This document shows positions 42,309 through 51,626 of a DNA stretch of 64,000 bases, piece after piece (position 1 is the first letter of the stretch; each line of letters opens with the position of its first letter). Location of the stretch: assembly GCF_013283365.1 (NCBI RefSeq), contig NZ_WBYM01000002.1, forward strand, positions 349,568 through 413,567, given 5' to 3'. The stretch is from Marinobacterium sp. xm-d-530. GTDB lineage: Bacteria; Pseudomonadota; Gammaproteobacteria; Pseudomonadales; Balneatricaceae. The notes under the pieces are model-generated. The model worked only from the letters and a program-made list of their open reading frames with translations, did no database searches and was not told the DNA's origin. The position numbers and the translations under genes were made by a program.

Positions 42309-43625
42309 TTATCGCTGCGGCATATCTGCTCGACCATAACCCAAACTAACAGAAGCATCGTCAGGGATGCTTGGAATAGTATCATTCCAATCCATCCAAA
42401 CTTGACGCATCTCAGCCAGTTTATCTGGATAGTTCTTAGCTTGGTTCGCACGTTCGCGTGCATCGTTGACGACATTGAATAGATACTCATGCTCATCAAC
42501 TTTCAGGTATTTCCAATCGCCCATACGGTAGGCACGCTGATCACGGTGATTCATACGCCAGAAGAGAGGACGTTCAAAGCTCTCAACTTGACCCGTTAGA
42601 ACAGGTGTCAAATCTACTCCGTCCGTTGCGTAGCTTGGGTCCGCTTCGCCGCCACCGATCTTCATCAGAGTGTATGACCAATCCATTGTCATACAGTGCT
42701 GAGTCGTTTTCTGGCCAGCCTTAATGCCCTTAGGCCAACGAACCACCCAAGGGACACGAATACCGCCCTCTGTTAGGTCCATTTTACCGCCGACCAGAGG
42801 CCAGTTATCGGAGAAACGCTCACCACCGTTGTCGCTGGTAAAGACGATCAAGGTATCCTCTGTTAGGCCCTGCTCTTCAAGCGCAGCCATGATGTTCCCG
42901 ATCCCCTCATCCATGTGGTGAATCATACGTTGATAGGTATGAATGTTACCGCCATCAAGATGGAAAAGATTGGTGATGTTTTTAGAGACCTCTTCGTCGT
43001 CGCGCGTCTCCCAAGGCCAGTGTGGCGCCGTGTAGTGAAGACTTAGGAAGAAAGGTTTACCGTTTTTCGCATCATCTGCTTTACGGTTTACAAACTGAAC
43101 CGCACGCTCTGACAATAGATCCGTCAAATAACCCGGCTCATGGTGCTCCTCTTCATCAATGTAGAGATCATGGTCACCCTTACCACTGACATGGCTAAAG
43201 TAATCCACACCACCCGCCATAATGCCATAGAACTCATCATAGCCCGATTTGAGTGGACTGAAATGAGGTGGATAGCCAAGGTGCCACTTGCCGATTAGAC
43301 CTGTGTTGTAACCCGCCTTTTTTAGCTGTGAAGGCAAGGTTGGGATTTCTGGTGGTAAGCCTAGACGAGGGTCACCCTTTGATCGACTGTTGATTGGTTC
43401 TTCCAATGCACCGCGTAAACGGTACTGGTATGCCATGGTCATCAAGGCAAAACGTGTCGGAGAACAGACGGGAGAGTTCGCATAACCGTCGGTAAAGATC
43501 ATGCCCTCTTCTGCCAAGCGATCGATGTTTGGAGAGATCATGCCAAACTGTGCTTCACGACCACCGTAACAGCCTAGATCTGCATAACCCAGATCATCAG
43601 CAACAATGTAAATAATATTGGTCAT
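42309..43625 (-). CDS. Type I sulfatase, probably cytoplasmic
   Basis: Formylglycine-dependent sulfatase. Metal-binding Asp10 and Asp11 lie in VADDLGYADLG, the formylglycine site is Cys54 in CSPTR (54-58), Lys113 is in IGKWHLG, and TSDNGGER is the later metal-binding motif. The protein starts MTNIIYIVADDLGYAD with no signal peptide, so it should act in the cytoplasm, unlike most secreted sulfatases. The Cys-type site requires a maturation enzyme (FGE or anSME) not seen in this window. It overlaps the TRAP permease by 4 bases. The substrate is unknown; the sequence does not single out choline sulfatase. Confidence 0.92.
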   Translation of the reverse strand: MTNIIYIVADDLGYADLGCYGGREAQFGMISPNIDRLAEEGMIFTDGYANSPVCSPTRFALMTMAYQYRLRGALEEPINSRSKGDPRLGLPPEIPTLPSQLKKAGYNTGLIGKWHLGYPPHFSPLKSGYDEFYGIMAGGVDYFSHVSGKGDHDLYIDEEEHHEPGYLTDLLSERAVQFVNRKADDAKNGKPFFLSLHYTAPHWPWETRDDEEVSKNITNLFHLDGGNIHTYQRMIHHMDEGIGNIMAALEEQGLTEDTLIVFTSDNGGERFSDNWPLVGGKMDLTEGGIRVPWVVRWPKGIKAGQKTTQHCMTMDWSYTLMKIGGGEADPSYATDGVDLTPVLTGQVESFERPLFWRMNHRDQRAYRMGDWKYLKVDEHEYLFNVVNDARERANQAKNYPDKLAEMRQVWMDWNDTIPSIPDDASVSLGYGRADMPQR

Positions 43626-45559
43626 AGTGCCCCACCTTCCTTAATAAGGCTGTTAAATCCAAGAATACGACGGTGAGCAAGCAGGATAAGAACCGCTCCA
43701 CCAAGACCGACTAGATCCCAGTAACCGTCAGGAACAAACATCAACACGACACAGCTGATGCGCAGTGCAATTTCGAAGATATTCAGTTTTGATTTATCAA
43801 AACCGATCAGTGCACTTGAAAGAACGGGAATGCTGACAATCAGTTTCAACATCAACCAGGCCCAAGGCAGCCAAGCGAACTGAATATTCTCTTGATCGAC
43901 ACTCAACATCATAGGGTTGTAAGCAAACATGAAAGGTATCAAGAAGATCATGATACCGATTCGAGAGGCATCAACGGATGTCTTAATCGATTTACCCCCT
44001 GAGATGGTGGCTGCAGCATAGGCCGCTATTGCAACGGGTGGGGTGATGGCTGAACCCACTGCGATCATGAACACAAACATGTGAGCCGTTAGCGTGTCCA
44101 AACCGAGCATCTGCATCGCTGGAATCGCGATTGTTGCTACCGTTACATAAGCGGGTAGCGTTGGCATACCCATACCCAAGATCACACACCCGACTGCCGC
44201 AACAATCAACGAAATCATCAATGAATCGGTCACCACTGAGTTTAGAAGTACCCCAAATTTGACCGGCACACCCGTTGCTGAAAGCGCTGAGATAACAATT
44301 GAGACCGCCGCAATCGCCATTAAAAGGCCTGCGAAGGTGGATCCACCATCCGACAGACACTTAATCAAACGAGCAGGCTGTTTACGAATCTCAGGGTTAA
44401 TGAAACTCAATGGGAATAGCAGTGCTAGAGCGGTAATCGAAGCGCCCGATGGTGACATACCTCGAATCAGTAGAACCACGATCACAAGCAGCGGGCCAAA
44501 AATCATTAGAAGATTAAGGTAGTCCTGTCTCTCTGGAACTGGAGTATTGGCAATATCCTCTTCGTTAGGCTGAATTCCCAAACGCTTAGTCTCGAAGTAG
44601 ATCATCGTGCAGACACTGACGTAATAAGCTACAGCTGGTACTAATACAGCTACGATAACCGTCAGGTAGCCAACACCTGCAAAGTCCGCCATGACCAGTG
44701 CAGCGGCACCCATGATAGGTGGCATAATCTGACCACCAGAAGAAGCCGATGCCTCTACAGCGCCAGCAAAACTTTTCGTGAAGCCACGACGCATGATCAT
44801 TGGGATGGTCACGACACCGGTGCCGACAACATTAGCTACTGCACTGCCCGACACGGTACCAAACAGGCCAGATGACATGACCGCTGCATAGGCAGGGCCA
44901 CCCGCAGTGCGACGCATCCAGTAGAATGCGATGCGAATCATCGACTCACCGGCACCAACGCCCTCTAAAACGGCACCTAGAATGATGAATGGGAATACTG
45001 TTGTAATAACGATTGAGAAGGTACTTCCCATAATGCCTGTATCAAGCGAGAAGAGTAGATTCTGCGCCAACATCTCTTCGATACCGCTGTTAACAGTACG
45101 TAAAGGCCCCGGCCAAAGGTGCCCTGTCCACATATACGCAATTCCGATCACCCCAAGGATTGCAACCGGAATGCCCCAAATACGCCAACAGAAAAATAGA
45201 GCACCTGCAGCCGAGCAAACTGCGACCCACATCTCGTATGAGCCAAATAGGAACATTGCATCATCAATATCGCGCGCGACGAAATAGAACTCGAAGCTAC
45301 CCCAGAAGAGGCCAGCAGTAGCTGCCAATCCTGTAAGAAGAACCCACCATGGCGTTTTCTTGCTTGAATCAGCCAGATCAACCAACACCATCGCTACACA
45401 AAGTGCGAAGAAGGTAGGTCGGAACCAGTGCATAGGGAAAGGCCCTAAACGGAAATCACCAATAGCTGGAAGGATATTTGCAAGGCCGTAGAAGGCCACC
45501 ACAATACCCAAAACAAAAGCGATCGACTTTTGCACAGTAGCTGCGAGAGAAGTATTCAT
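43622..45559 (-). CDS. TRAP transporter permease, fused 4TM/12TM
   Basis: Fused small and large TRAP permease subunits (DctQ-DctM fusion, TIGR02123 type), which pair with TAXI binding proteins. About 18 membrane segments. The DctM-type motifs include MSSGLFGTVSGSAVANVVGTG, VEASASSGGQIMPPIMGAAAL and LGMGMPTLPAYV. The ATG at 45559 is chosen over the frame opening at 45586. The length of 645 is typical. Its only binding-protein gene is the adjacent split TAXI gene. It probably imports the organosulfate used by the sulfatase, with which it overlaps by 4 bases. Confidence 0.92.
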   Translation of the reverse strand: MNTSLAATVQKSIAFVLGIVVAFYGLANILPAIGDFRLGPFPMHWFRPTFFALCVAMVLVDLADSSKKTPWWVLLTGLAATAGLFWGSFEFYFVARDIDDAMFLFGSYEMWVAVCSAAGALFFCWRIWGIPVAILGVIGIAYMWTGHLWPGPLRTVNSGIEEMLAQNLLFSLDTGIMGSTFSIVITTVFPFIILGAVLEGVGAGESMIRIAFYWMRRTAGGPAYAAVMSSGLFGTVSGSAVANVVGTGVVTIPMIMRRGFTKSFAGAVEASASSGGQIMPPIMGAAALVMADFAGVGYLTVIVAVLVPAVAYYVSVCTMIYFETKRLGIQPNEEDIANTPVPERQDYLNLLMIFGPLLVIVVLLIRGMSPSGASITALALLFPLSFINPEIRKQPARLIKCLSDGGSTFAGLLMAIAAVSIVISALSATGVPVKFGVLLNSVVTDSLMISLIVAAVGCVILGMGMPTLPAYVTVATIAIPAMQMLGLDTLTAHMFVFMIAVGSAITPPVAIAAYAAATISGGKSIKTSVDASRIGIMIFLIPFMFAYNPMMLSVDQENIQFAWLPWAWLMLKLIVSIPVLSSALIGFDKSKLNIFEIALRISCVVLMFVPDGYWDLVGLGGAVLILLAHRRILGFNSLIKEGGAL

Positions 45560-45623
45560 AATTAAGACTCTAAATAAGCGAGGCAAAGCTGCCCCGCTTT
45601 ATAGGTAACGAGTAACTGAATAG

Positions 45624-46602
45624 TTACTTAAGGTTTGCAGGAACTTCAATACCCTGCTCTTCGTAGTACTTGATAGCACCAGGGTGAAGTGGAGCAGTTA
45701 CACCTGTAAATGGGCTGTACTTAACTAGGTGGTTAAGTAGACGGTTGTCTTTACCCATCTGCTCACGTGACTCCATGTAAACCTTAGTCATTGTGTAGGC
45801 AAGATCATCAGACATCTTCTCGTTCACACCGATAAACATCAGTGTTAGGAATGCGCCTGAATCAGTCTCATTAGCTTGATCTGGGTAGGTACCCGCAGGA
45901 ACGACAGAAGCTTCCATACCCAATCCAGCTTTAGGCTGTGTACCTTCAGGAATTCCTAGGATCCGAATTGGACGCTTAAGGCTTAGCTCAGCAACAACCT
46001 GCGAGCCTACTGGGAAAGAACCTACGTAAACGTCAAACTGGCCATCCTGGAAAGCCTGAGCTGCAGCACCCCAAGGTGCTTTGATGCCCTCGTATGCATC
46101 TTTAGCTAGGCCACCCGCTGCTGCAAGAGAGGTGATCTGAGCGTTAGCAGCACCCGCTGGTGGACCGATGTATACGCGTTTGCCGGCTGCATCCTTCCAC
46201 TCGTTGATGCCGTTATCAGCCCAAGTGATCGCGTGGTAAGTACTGCCAGGGAAGCCGTAGAGTGCACGCACAGTTTTAGCCATTTCAGCGCCTTTCTCAG
46301 CGCCCATCTTCTTGTAAGGGGCCTTTACCTACTGTTAAAGCTTTAAAAGCGCCTGGTGGAATAACGGCTGAATCTAGTTTGCCCGTAGCTACTTTTAGTA
46401 GTGACTTAGTCAGTGTCTGACCCATCGCTAGCTGAACATTGACATCCTTATCAGCAAGGTAAGAGGCCATAGTCTGAGGCATTAGACCGACAACAGACTG
46501 AGCAGTTGCTGCTTCCATACTGATATCTGCTGCTTGTGCAGTAACTGACGCGAGGCCTAATGTAGTCGCAAGGACAGTTTTACGAAGTGCGTTCTTGAAC
46601 AT
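45624..46602 (-). pseudogene. TAXI-type TRAP solute-binding protein, split by +1 frameshift
   Basis: The N-terminal part from ATG 46602 has a signal peptide (cleavage AQA) and the TAXI-like start ISMEAATAQSVVGLMPQTMA, and ends in a premature stop after GKGPLQEDGR. The second frame resumes at about 46310 as MGAEKGAEMAKTVRALYGF and continues to EQGIEVPANLK with the expected TAXI domain. At 46318-46321 the plus strand has GGGG; removing one G restores GKGPYKKMGAEKG, the natural reading. So a single inserted base in a homopolymer splits the gene. It may be a sequencing error, since the downstream TRAP permease needs this subunit. Confidence 0.85.
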
Positions 46603-46667
46603 CATTTAACTCCAAGGGTTATTATTTTTAGAACTTAGCCAGTCTAGTAGATTGCTTATAAATGTGT

Positions 46668-46679
46668 AAAATGCATTTT
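46668..46679. promoter_or_regulatory. Palindrome between TAXI and LysR genes
   Basis: AAAATGCATTTT (46668-46679) is a perfect 12-base palindrome in the 100-base divergent space, 26 bases before the LysR gene ATG. LysR regulators typically bind such AT-rich dyads next to their own gene. It may be the operator for control of the TAXI-TRAP-sulfatase unit and autoregulation. Inference from position and symmetry. Confidence 0.45.
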
Positions 46680-46704
46680 TAAATAGCCAAATTAAAAAAA
46701 ACGT

Positions 46705-47625
46705 ATGGATCCAAAACACCTCTATTATCTATCGGTGGTCCTTGAGAAGGGCTCTTTGACAGAAGCCGCTAAACATTTAGCACTGACTCAGCCAACCCTG
46801 ACTCGCACCATGGCGACACTGGAGATGCAGGCTGGAACACAGCTGTTCAGCCGAAGTCGATACGGCGTTAAAGGAACTCCTGTTGGTGTCGCCTTGGCTC
46901 GTGAGGGTCGAACGATCAATCGAAGCATGGAGGCGGCACGATTTCATGCATCGCGTTACAGAATTGGTTTGGACAAAGAGATTCGCATTGGCATTGGTCC
47001 ACTACTGTCGGCAACCATCATGCCAGACGCCATGAACTCACTGTTAGAGCGGCACCCTAAGGCCTCATTGACGATTGAAGTCTCTCGCCCAACGGCTGTC
47101 ATTGATCATCTAATCGATAATCAACTGGATATTGTGATTGCACCCTCTGCGTCTGACAAAATGATACCTGGCTGTGACCGACAGCTCCTCTTTAATGATG
47201 AAATCGCCATCTACTGCAGTAAAAACCACCCTTTAGCCGACAAATCGGATTTAACGATTGAGGATTTAGCGGCAGCGAATTGGTTAAGTCTTGGCCACGG
47301 GTCACCTTTTGAACGTGAGGTGATGGAACTGCTTAAAGAGTCTGGTCTAGCAAAAATACGTACTCAGATTGTCTTTCGTAATGAGGGGTATCTTCTGTTA
47401 GAGACTCTTCGTCAAGGGAAGCATCTGGCGGTATTGCCCAACGTGCCGATGCAGGTATTTAAAGATTCTGAAGAGTTTAAGCGGATAGAGTTCAAACGAG
47501 AGCTATCTCAACCGAGAAATATCTATCTTTGGGCGCGTGAAGAGATGCTGGAGAATAGCATCTATGAAAGTATTAAAGAGGTGATGCTGGCACAAGCAAA
47601 GACACTCATCGCCAGCACTCAGTAG
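46705..47625 (+). CDS. LysR-type transcriptional regulator
   Basis: A 306-residue LysR regulator with the N-terminal helix-turn-helix SLTEAAKHLALTQPTLTRTMATLE and a type 2 periplasmic-binding-like effector domain from about residue 90. It is divergent from the TAXI-TRAP-sulfatase-TauE unit, so it is the likely regulator of that unit, with the transported substrate or a product as inducer. The effector cannot be predicted. The ATG at 46705 has no strong Shine-Dalgarno sequence; an A-rich tract precedes it. Confidence 0.9.
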   Translation: MDPKHLYYLSVVLEKGSLTEAAKHLALTQPTLTRTMATLEMQAGTQLFSRSRYGVKGTPVGVALAREGRTINRSMEAARFHASRYRIGLDKEIRIGIGPLLSATIMPDAMNSLLERHPKASLTIEVSRPTAVIDHLIDNQLDIVIAPSASDKMIPGCDRQLLFNDEIAIYCSKNHPLADKSDLTIEDLAAANWLSLGHGSPFEREVMELLKESGLAKIRTQIVFRNEGYLLLETLRQGKHLAVLPNVPMQVFKDSEEFKRIEFKRELSQPRNIYLWAREEMLENSIYESIKEVMLAQAKTLIASTQ

Positions 47626-47631
47626 GATTAA

Positions 47632-48609
47632 TTAGCCTACCTTTTCACCTTTGGCTTGTAGGTCAGCATGGTAAGATGAGCGGACCAATGGTCCACTGGC
47701 AACATGACTAAAGCCCATCTCTTTTGCCAACGCCTCAAACTCTGCAAACTCATCAGGTGTGACAAATCGATCAACCGGAAGGTGATCACGGCTTGGCTGT
47801 AGGTACTGCCCAATCGTAATCATGTTGACGTCATGTGCACGAAGATCCTTCATCACCTCAACAATCTCTTCGTTCGTTTCGCCGACGCCGACCATCAAAC
47901 CAGACTTGGTACGCACTTCTGGACGCAGTACTTTGTAGCGTTTTAGAAGCTCCAATGACCAAGCATAATCAGCCCCTGGGCGAACCTGTTTGTAGAGACG
48001 AGGCACTGTTTCTAGGTTGTGGTTAAAGACATCGGGCGGAGTATCTTTAAGGATCTCCAATGCGATATCCATGCGGCCACGAAAGTCAGGCACCAGGGTC
48101 TCTATTTGAATAGAGGGCAGACGTTCACGGGTTTCACGAATACAGTCAGCAAAGTGCTGTGCGCCACCGTCACGTAGGTCGTCTCGGTCTACAGAGGTAA
48201 TGACCACGTAACGAAGACGCATATCCGCAATCGCTGTGGCTAACTCAATAGGCTCGTCTGGCGATAAGGCATTAGGACGGCCATGTGCAACGTCACAGAA
48301 CGGACAACGGCGAGTACAGATATCGCCCATGATCATGAAGGTCGCTGTACCATGAGTAAAACACTCACCTAGGTTTGGGCAGCTCGCCTCTTCACAGACC
48401 GACGCAAGTTTATGCTTACGCAGGGTATCTTTGATGCGCTTAACTTCAGCATTAGAGCCCATGCGGACACGAAGCCAATCAGGCTTACGTGGCATATCCT
48501 CTTTTTCAGTCGGTATTACCTTAACCGGAATACGTGCTAACTTTTCAGCGCCACGCAGCTTAACTCCCTGCTCCGCTACACCCTTAGGTTTGATTGTCTC
48601 TTCACTCAT
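47632..48609 (-). CDS. lipA: Lipoyl synthase
   Basis: Radical SAM enzyme that inserts two sulfur atoms into octanoyl groups bound to lipoyl domains. The auxiliary cluster motif [13 protein letters not shown] and the radical-SAM motif CTRRCPFC are intact, and the C-terminal SSYHA-type sequence (VRSSYHAD) is present. The length of 325 fits E. coli LipA (321). It overlaps lipB by 4 bases and is last in the envelope cluster. Confidence 0.97.
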   Translation of the reverse strand: MSEETIKPKGVAEQGVKLRGAEKLARIPVKVIPTEKEDMPRKPDWLRVRMGSNAEVKRIKDTLRKHKLASVCEEASCPNLGECFTHGTATFMIMGDICTRRCPFCDVAHGRPNALSPDEPIELATAIADMRLRYVVITSVDRDDLRDGGAQHFADCIRETRERLPSIQIETLVPDFRGRMDIALEILKDTPPDVFNHNLETVPRLYKQVRPGADYAWSLELLKRYKVLRPEVRTKSGLMVGVGETNEEIVEVMKDLRAHDVNMITIGQYLQPSRDHLPVDRFVTPDEFAEFEALAKEMGFSHVASGPLVRSSYHADLQAKGEKVG

Positions 48610-49265
48610 TCGCTATCCCATCCATGAATAGTGTGCCACTCTGCGTAGCCAATTGCGTTTGCCAGATATTGTACTAGTTCAGACCCAACCTTTTCTACTT
48701 TAGTCGCAGAAGGATCAAACCTTGATAACTGTGTCATCTGAAGCCCTGCATAGCCACAGGGATTAATTCGTAAGAAAGGCTCAAGATCCATATCGATATT
48801 GAGCGCTAAACCGTGAAAGCTACGACTCTTGCGTACGCGCAGTCCCAGTGAACAGATCTTGTCTCCATCGACATAAACACCCGGCGCATCTGGTTTTGCG
48901 GCGGCTATGACTCGATAATCCGCTAACAGAGAGACAACCGAATCCTCCATCAGTGTGACCAGATCTCTAACACCCAACTTATTACGTTTTAAATCAAGCA
49001 GTAGATAGATCACCAGTTGACCCGGCCCGTGGTAGGTAACCTGACCACCTCGATCGACTTGGACGACAGGAATATCACCGGTGCCCAACAAATGCTCCGC
49101 TTTACCAGCTTGCCCCTGGGTAAAGACAGGCTCATGCTCTAACACCCAGAGCTCATCCGCTGTGTCTGCTGTCCGCTCATTAGTAAAAGCCTGCATCCTA
49201 TCAAAGGCTTCTAGATAAGGCTGACGCCCTAAATAGCGAACGTTTAGAGGTAGATCAGATACCAC
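48606..49265 (-). CDS. lipB: Octanoyltransferase
   Basis: Transfers the octanoyl group from acyl carrier protein to lipoyl domains, the first step of endogenous lipoate synthesis. Motifs: [20 protein letters not shown], which includes the RGG(x)TYHGPGQ signature, and the catalytic Cys/Lys region [21 protein letters not shown]. The length of 219 fits. The start is GTG at 49265, overlapping the ybeD stop by 1 base (TAGTG), which supports coupling. Confidence 0.96.
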   Translation of the reverse strand: MVSDLPLNVRYLGRQPYLEAFDRMQAFTNERTADTADELWVLEHEPVFTQGQAGKAEHLLGTGDIPVVQVDRGGQVTYHGPGQLVIYLLLDLKRNKLGVRDLVTLMEDSVVSLLADYRVIAAAKPDAPGVYVDGDKICSLGLRVRKSRSFHGLALNIDMDLEPFLRINPCGYAGLQMTQLSRFDPSATKVEKVGSELVQYLANAIGYAEWHTIHGWDSE

Positions 49266-49537
49266 TAAAGCACCATTTTGACGCGACCTGACGCCTTCAG
49301 ATCGGTATGAATCTGCGCCAACTGCTCTTCACTGGTTGCAGTGATCAATACACGAACTGAGGTAAAGCGTCCTTTACTACTGGCATTGATCTCAACTTTA
49401 GACTCATCCAAATCCGGGTCGTAAAGCTTCATGGTATTAACTACGAAATCTCTATAGTCCGGCGCACTGTCACCGACCACCATGATTTTGTAGTCAGGAC
49501 AAGGAAACTCAATTTTAGGAGGTGTAGGTTCGCTCAT
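49265..49537 (-). CDS. ybeD: YbeD family protein (DUF493)
   Basis: Small conserved protein of the YbeD/DUF493 family, which has an ACT-like fold and lies between dacA and lipB in many gammaproteobacteria. Family pattern: [35 protein letters not shown], and [14 protein letters not shown]. The ATG at 49537 is chosen because AGAGGT lies upstream and gives 90 residues; the frame opens at 49570. It may have a regulatory role in lipoate metabolism, but no activity is established. Confidence 0.9.
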   Translation of the reverse strand: MSEPTPPKIEFPCPDYKIMVVGDSAPDYRDFVVNTMKLYDPDLDESKVEINASSKGRFTSVRVLITATSEEQLAQIHTDLKASGRVKMVL

Positions 49538-49577
49538 AGGTACCTCTAAAGTGAACGAAAGGTGGTTCAATCAGCGA

Positions 49578-50726
49578 CTAACCGAACAACCCTTGGAAAA
49601 ACAGAACAATGCTGTGCCAGATCGCTTTCACGAAGCCAGCCTCTTCAACCGACTGAAGCGCAAGCAAAGGCTCACGAGCGGCCTCTTCACCCTCTAGGGT
49701 CACTAGAAGATGACCTACCACTTCACCCGCTGCTAGAGGTGCTTCAATAACCTCTGGAAGGTCTAAAGTCGCGGCTAACTGATTCTCGCTGCCGCGGGGA
49801 ATGGTTAACGACAGATCACCACCCAAGCCGAGAGAGACTGAATCGGTCATACCCTTCCAAACCTTTGGCTTATTCAGCTCTTGACCCGCTTTGTATAGTG
49901 GGTAATTTCTGAAGAAACGAAAGCCGTAAGCCAACAGCTTTTGACTCTCTTGGGCACGAGCTTGATCAGACGTCGTTCCTAGAACCACAGAGATCAGACG
50001 CATATCATCACGCACGGCTGACGATACCAGGCAGTATCCCGCCTCTTCCGTATGACCCGTCTTGATACCATCGACCGTTGGATCGCGCCACAACAGACGG
50101 TTACGGTTAGGCTGTTTGATATCGTTGTAGGTAAAGTACTTCTCTTTGTAGATGGCGTACTGTTCAGGGAAGTCCTGAATCAACGCACGACCAATCAACG
50201 CTAGATCTCGTGGTGAAGAGTAGTGACCCTCAGCAGGTAAACCGGTCGCATTTTTAAAGTGGGTATTGGTTAGACCCAAACGCTCAGCATGCTGGTTCAT
50301 CAAATCAGCAAAGGCCTCTTCACTCCCAGCTACATACTCAGCCAAAGCAACCGACGCATCATTCCCTGACTGGATGATGACTCCACGAAGCAGATCCTCC
50401 AAACGAACTTGAGTCCCTTCACGAACAAACATCCGTGACCCTTCCGTTTTCCAAGCTTTAACGCTGATTGGCACAAGGTCGTTAAAGCTGATGTTACCCT
50501 CAGACACTTCGTGCTCAACGATGTAGCTGGTCATCATTTTAGTCAAACTAGCTGGTGCAAACTGACCATCTGCACCTGACTCAGCAATGATGTCACCCGT
50601 CGAGGCATCCATTAAGACATAAGCTGTTGCCGCTAATTGGGGTGGTGGAGGCAGAACGGCTGCCTGAATTTGAACCGTCGCAACCGCGACAAACAGTAGA
50701 ACTAGGAAACGAATCTTTGAGAGCAT
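49578..50726 (-). CDS. dacA: D-alanyl-D-alanine carboxypeptidase (PBP5/6 family)
   Basis: Low-molecular-mass penicillin-binding protein that removes the terminal D-Ala of peptidoglycan pentapeptides. Signal peptide at residues 1-22. The serine active site is Ser60-Leu-Thr-Lys63, SGN is at 120-122 and KTG at 222-224. The C-terminal domain and amphipathic tail (KAIWHSIVLFFQGLFG) anchor it to the periplasmic face of the inner membrane. The length of 382 is typical. It is 30 bases after rlpA. Confidence 0.96.
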   Translation of the reverse strand: MLSKIRFLVLLFVAVATVQIQAAVLPPPPQLAATAYVLMDASTGDIIAESGADGQFAPASLTKMMTSYIVEHEVSEGNISFNDLVPISVKAWKTEGSRMFVREGTQVRLEDLLRGVIIQSGNDASVALAEYVAGSEEAFADLMNQHAERLGLTNTHFKNATGLPAEGHYSSPRDLALIGRALIQDFPEQYAIYKEKYFTYNDIKQPNRNRLLWRDPTVDGIKTGHTEEAGYCLVSSAVRDDMRLISVVLGTTSDQARAQESQKLLAYGFRFFRNYPLYKAGQELNKPKVWKGMTDSVSLGLGGDLSLTIPRGSENQLAATLDLPEVIEAPLAAGEVVGHLLVTLEGEEAAREPLLALQSVEEAGFVKAIWHSIVLFFQGLFG

Positions 50727-50756
50727 CTTTACAACTTTTAAATAGGTTAAAACAGT

Positions 50757-51623
50757 TTAGGGGGATTTTATCAGCAATGGCGATGAATAGCCCATCGACT
50801 CCAAACTTTGCACCATTGAGTCAATCGACAGTGTGTCAGTCAGCGGCCCCACGAGCACTCTATGAAACTCGACATCACCCTGGCGAACTCTCTTGATGAC
50901 GGCTTGGACGCCATCCATCGCTGAAAGTCGACGCTGAACCGATAGAGCCGAGCTCTCTTTACCAAAGGATCCTACTTGAAGGAATGCACCGGTATCGTCA
51001 GGTTTTGGCTGTTGAAGAGACGCAACAGGTTGAGGCGTTTTCTCTACTGTTTCAGTGGTATCAGCATGACTTCGAGCATCAATGGCCTCGACCCTAACTC
51101 GACCGGTACCCTGTTTCAAAATTTCCAAACGCGCCGCAGCTGAGTAACTTAGATCGATCAAACGATTTTCATGAAAGGGACCGCGATCGTTAACGCGCAC
51201 AACAACCGACTTACCGTTATCCAGATTAGTAACTTTTGCGAAGCTGGGAATGGGCAGGCTCTTGTGTGCTGCAGACATCTTGTAGATGTCGTAGATCTCA
51301 CCGTTAGAGGTTTTGTGACCATGAAACTTCAGGCCGTACCAAGAGGCGATACCCTCAGCTCTGTAACCAATGTGCGAAGGGAGCACATTATAGCTTTTAC
51401 CCCAGACCTCGTAGGTCGAACGATTGCCCCCACGACTGTAGGGTATGTCGACAGGAACAGCATCGGCCACATTGGATACATCCGGTGGATTATCAGGGGC
51501 AAAATCTTTGCGAACTTTATATCGCCCGCCTGCCGTTTCACGATCGTAGGTAGGCGTGGAACTACAACCGACCAGAGCCAGGGCGAATAGAGCTACGATT
51601 GCTTTCAGCGTGAACCTTGTCAC
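50757..51623 (-). CDS. rlpA: Septal ring lytic transglycosylase RlpA
   Basis: Outer-membrane lipoprotein with a lipobox (LVGC, Cys20), a double-psi beta-barrel domain with GIASWYGLKFHGHKTSNGE and VRVNDRGPFHENRLIDLSYSAA, and a C-terminal SPOR domain (about residues 205-288) that binds denuded glycan. In pseudomonads RlpA is a lytic transglycosylase acting at the division septum. The length of 288 is within range. Only 3 bases separate it from mltB. Confidence 0.95.
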   Translation of the reverse strand: MTRFTLKAIVALFALALVGCSSTPTYDRETAGGRYKVRKDFAPDNPPDVSNVADAVPVDIPYSRGGNRSTYEVWGKSYNVLPSHIGYRAEGIASWYGLKFHGHKTSNGEIYDIYKMSAAHKSLPIPSFAKVTNLDNGKSVVVRVNDRGPFHENRLIDLSYSAAARLEILKQGTGRVRVEAIDARSHADTTETVEKTPQPVASLQQPKPDDTGAFLQVGSFGKESSALSVQRRLSAMDGVQAVIKRVRQGDVEFHRVLVGPLTDTLSIDSMVQSLESMGYSSPLLIKSP

Positions 51624-51626
51624 CAG

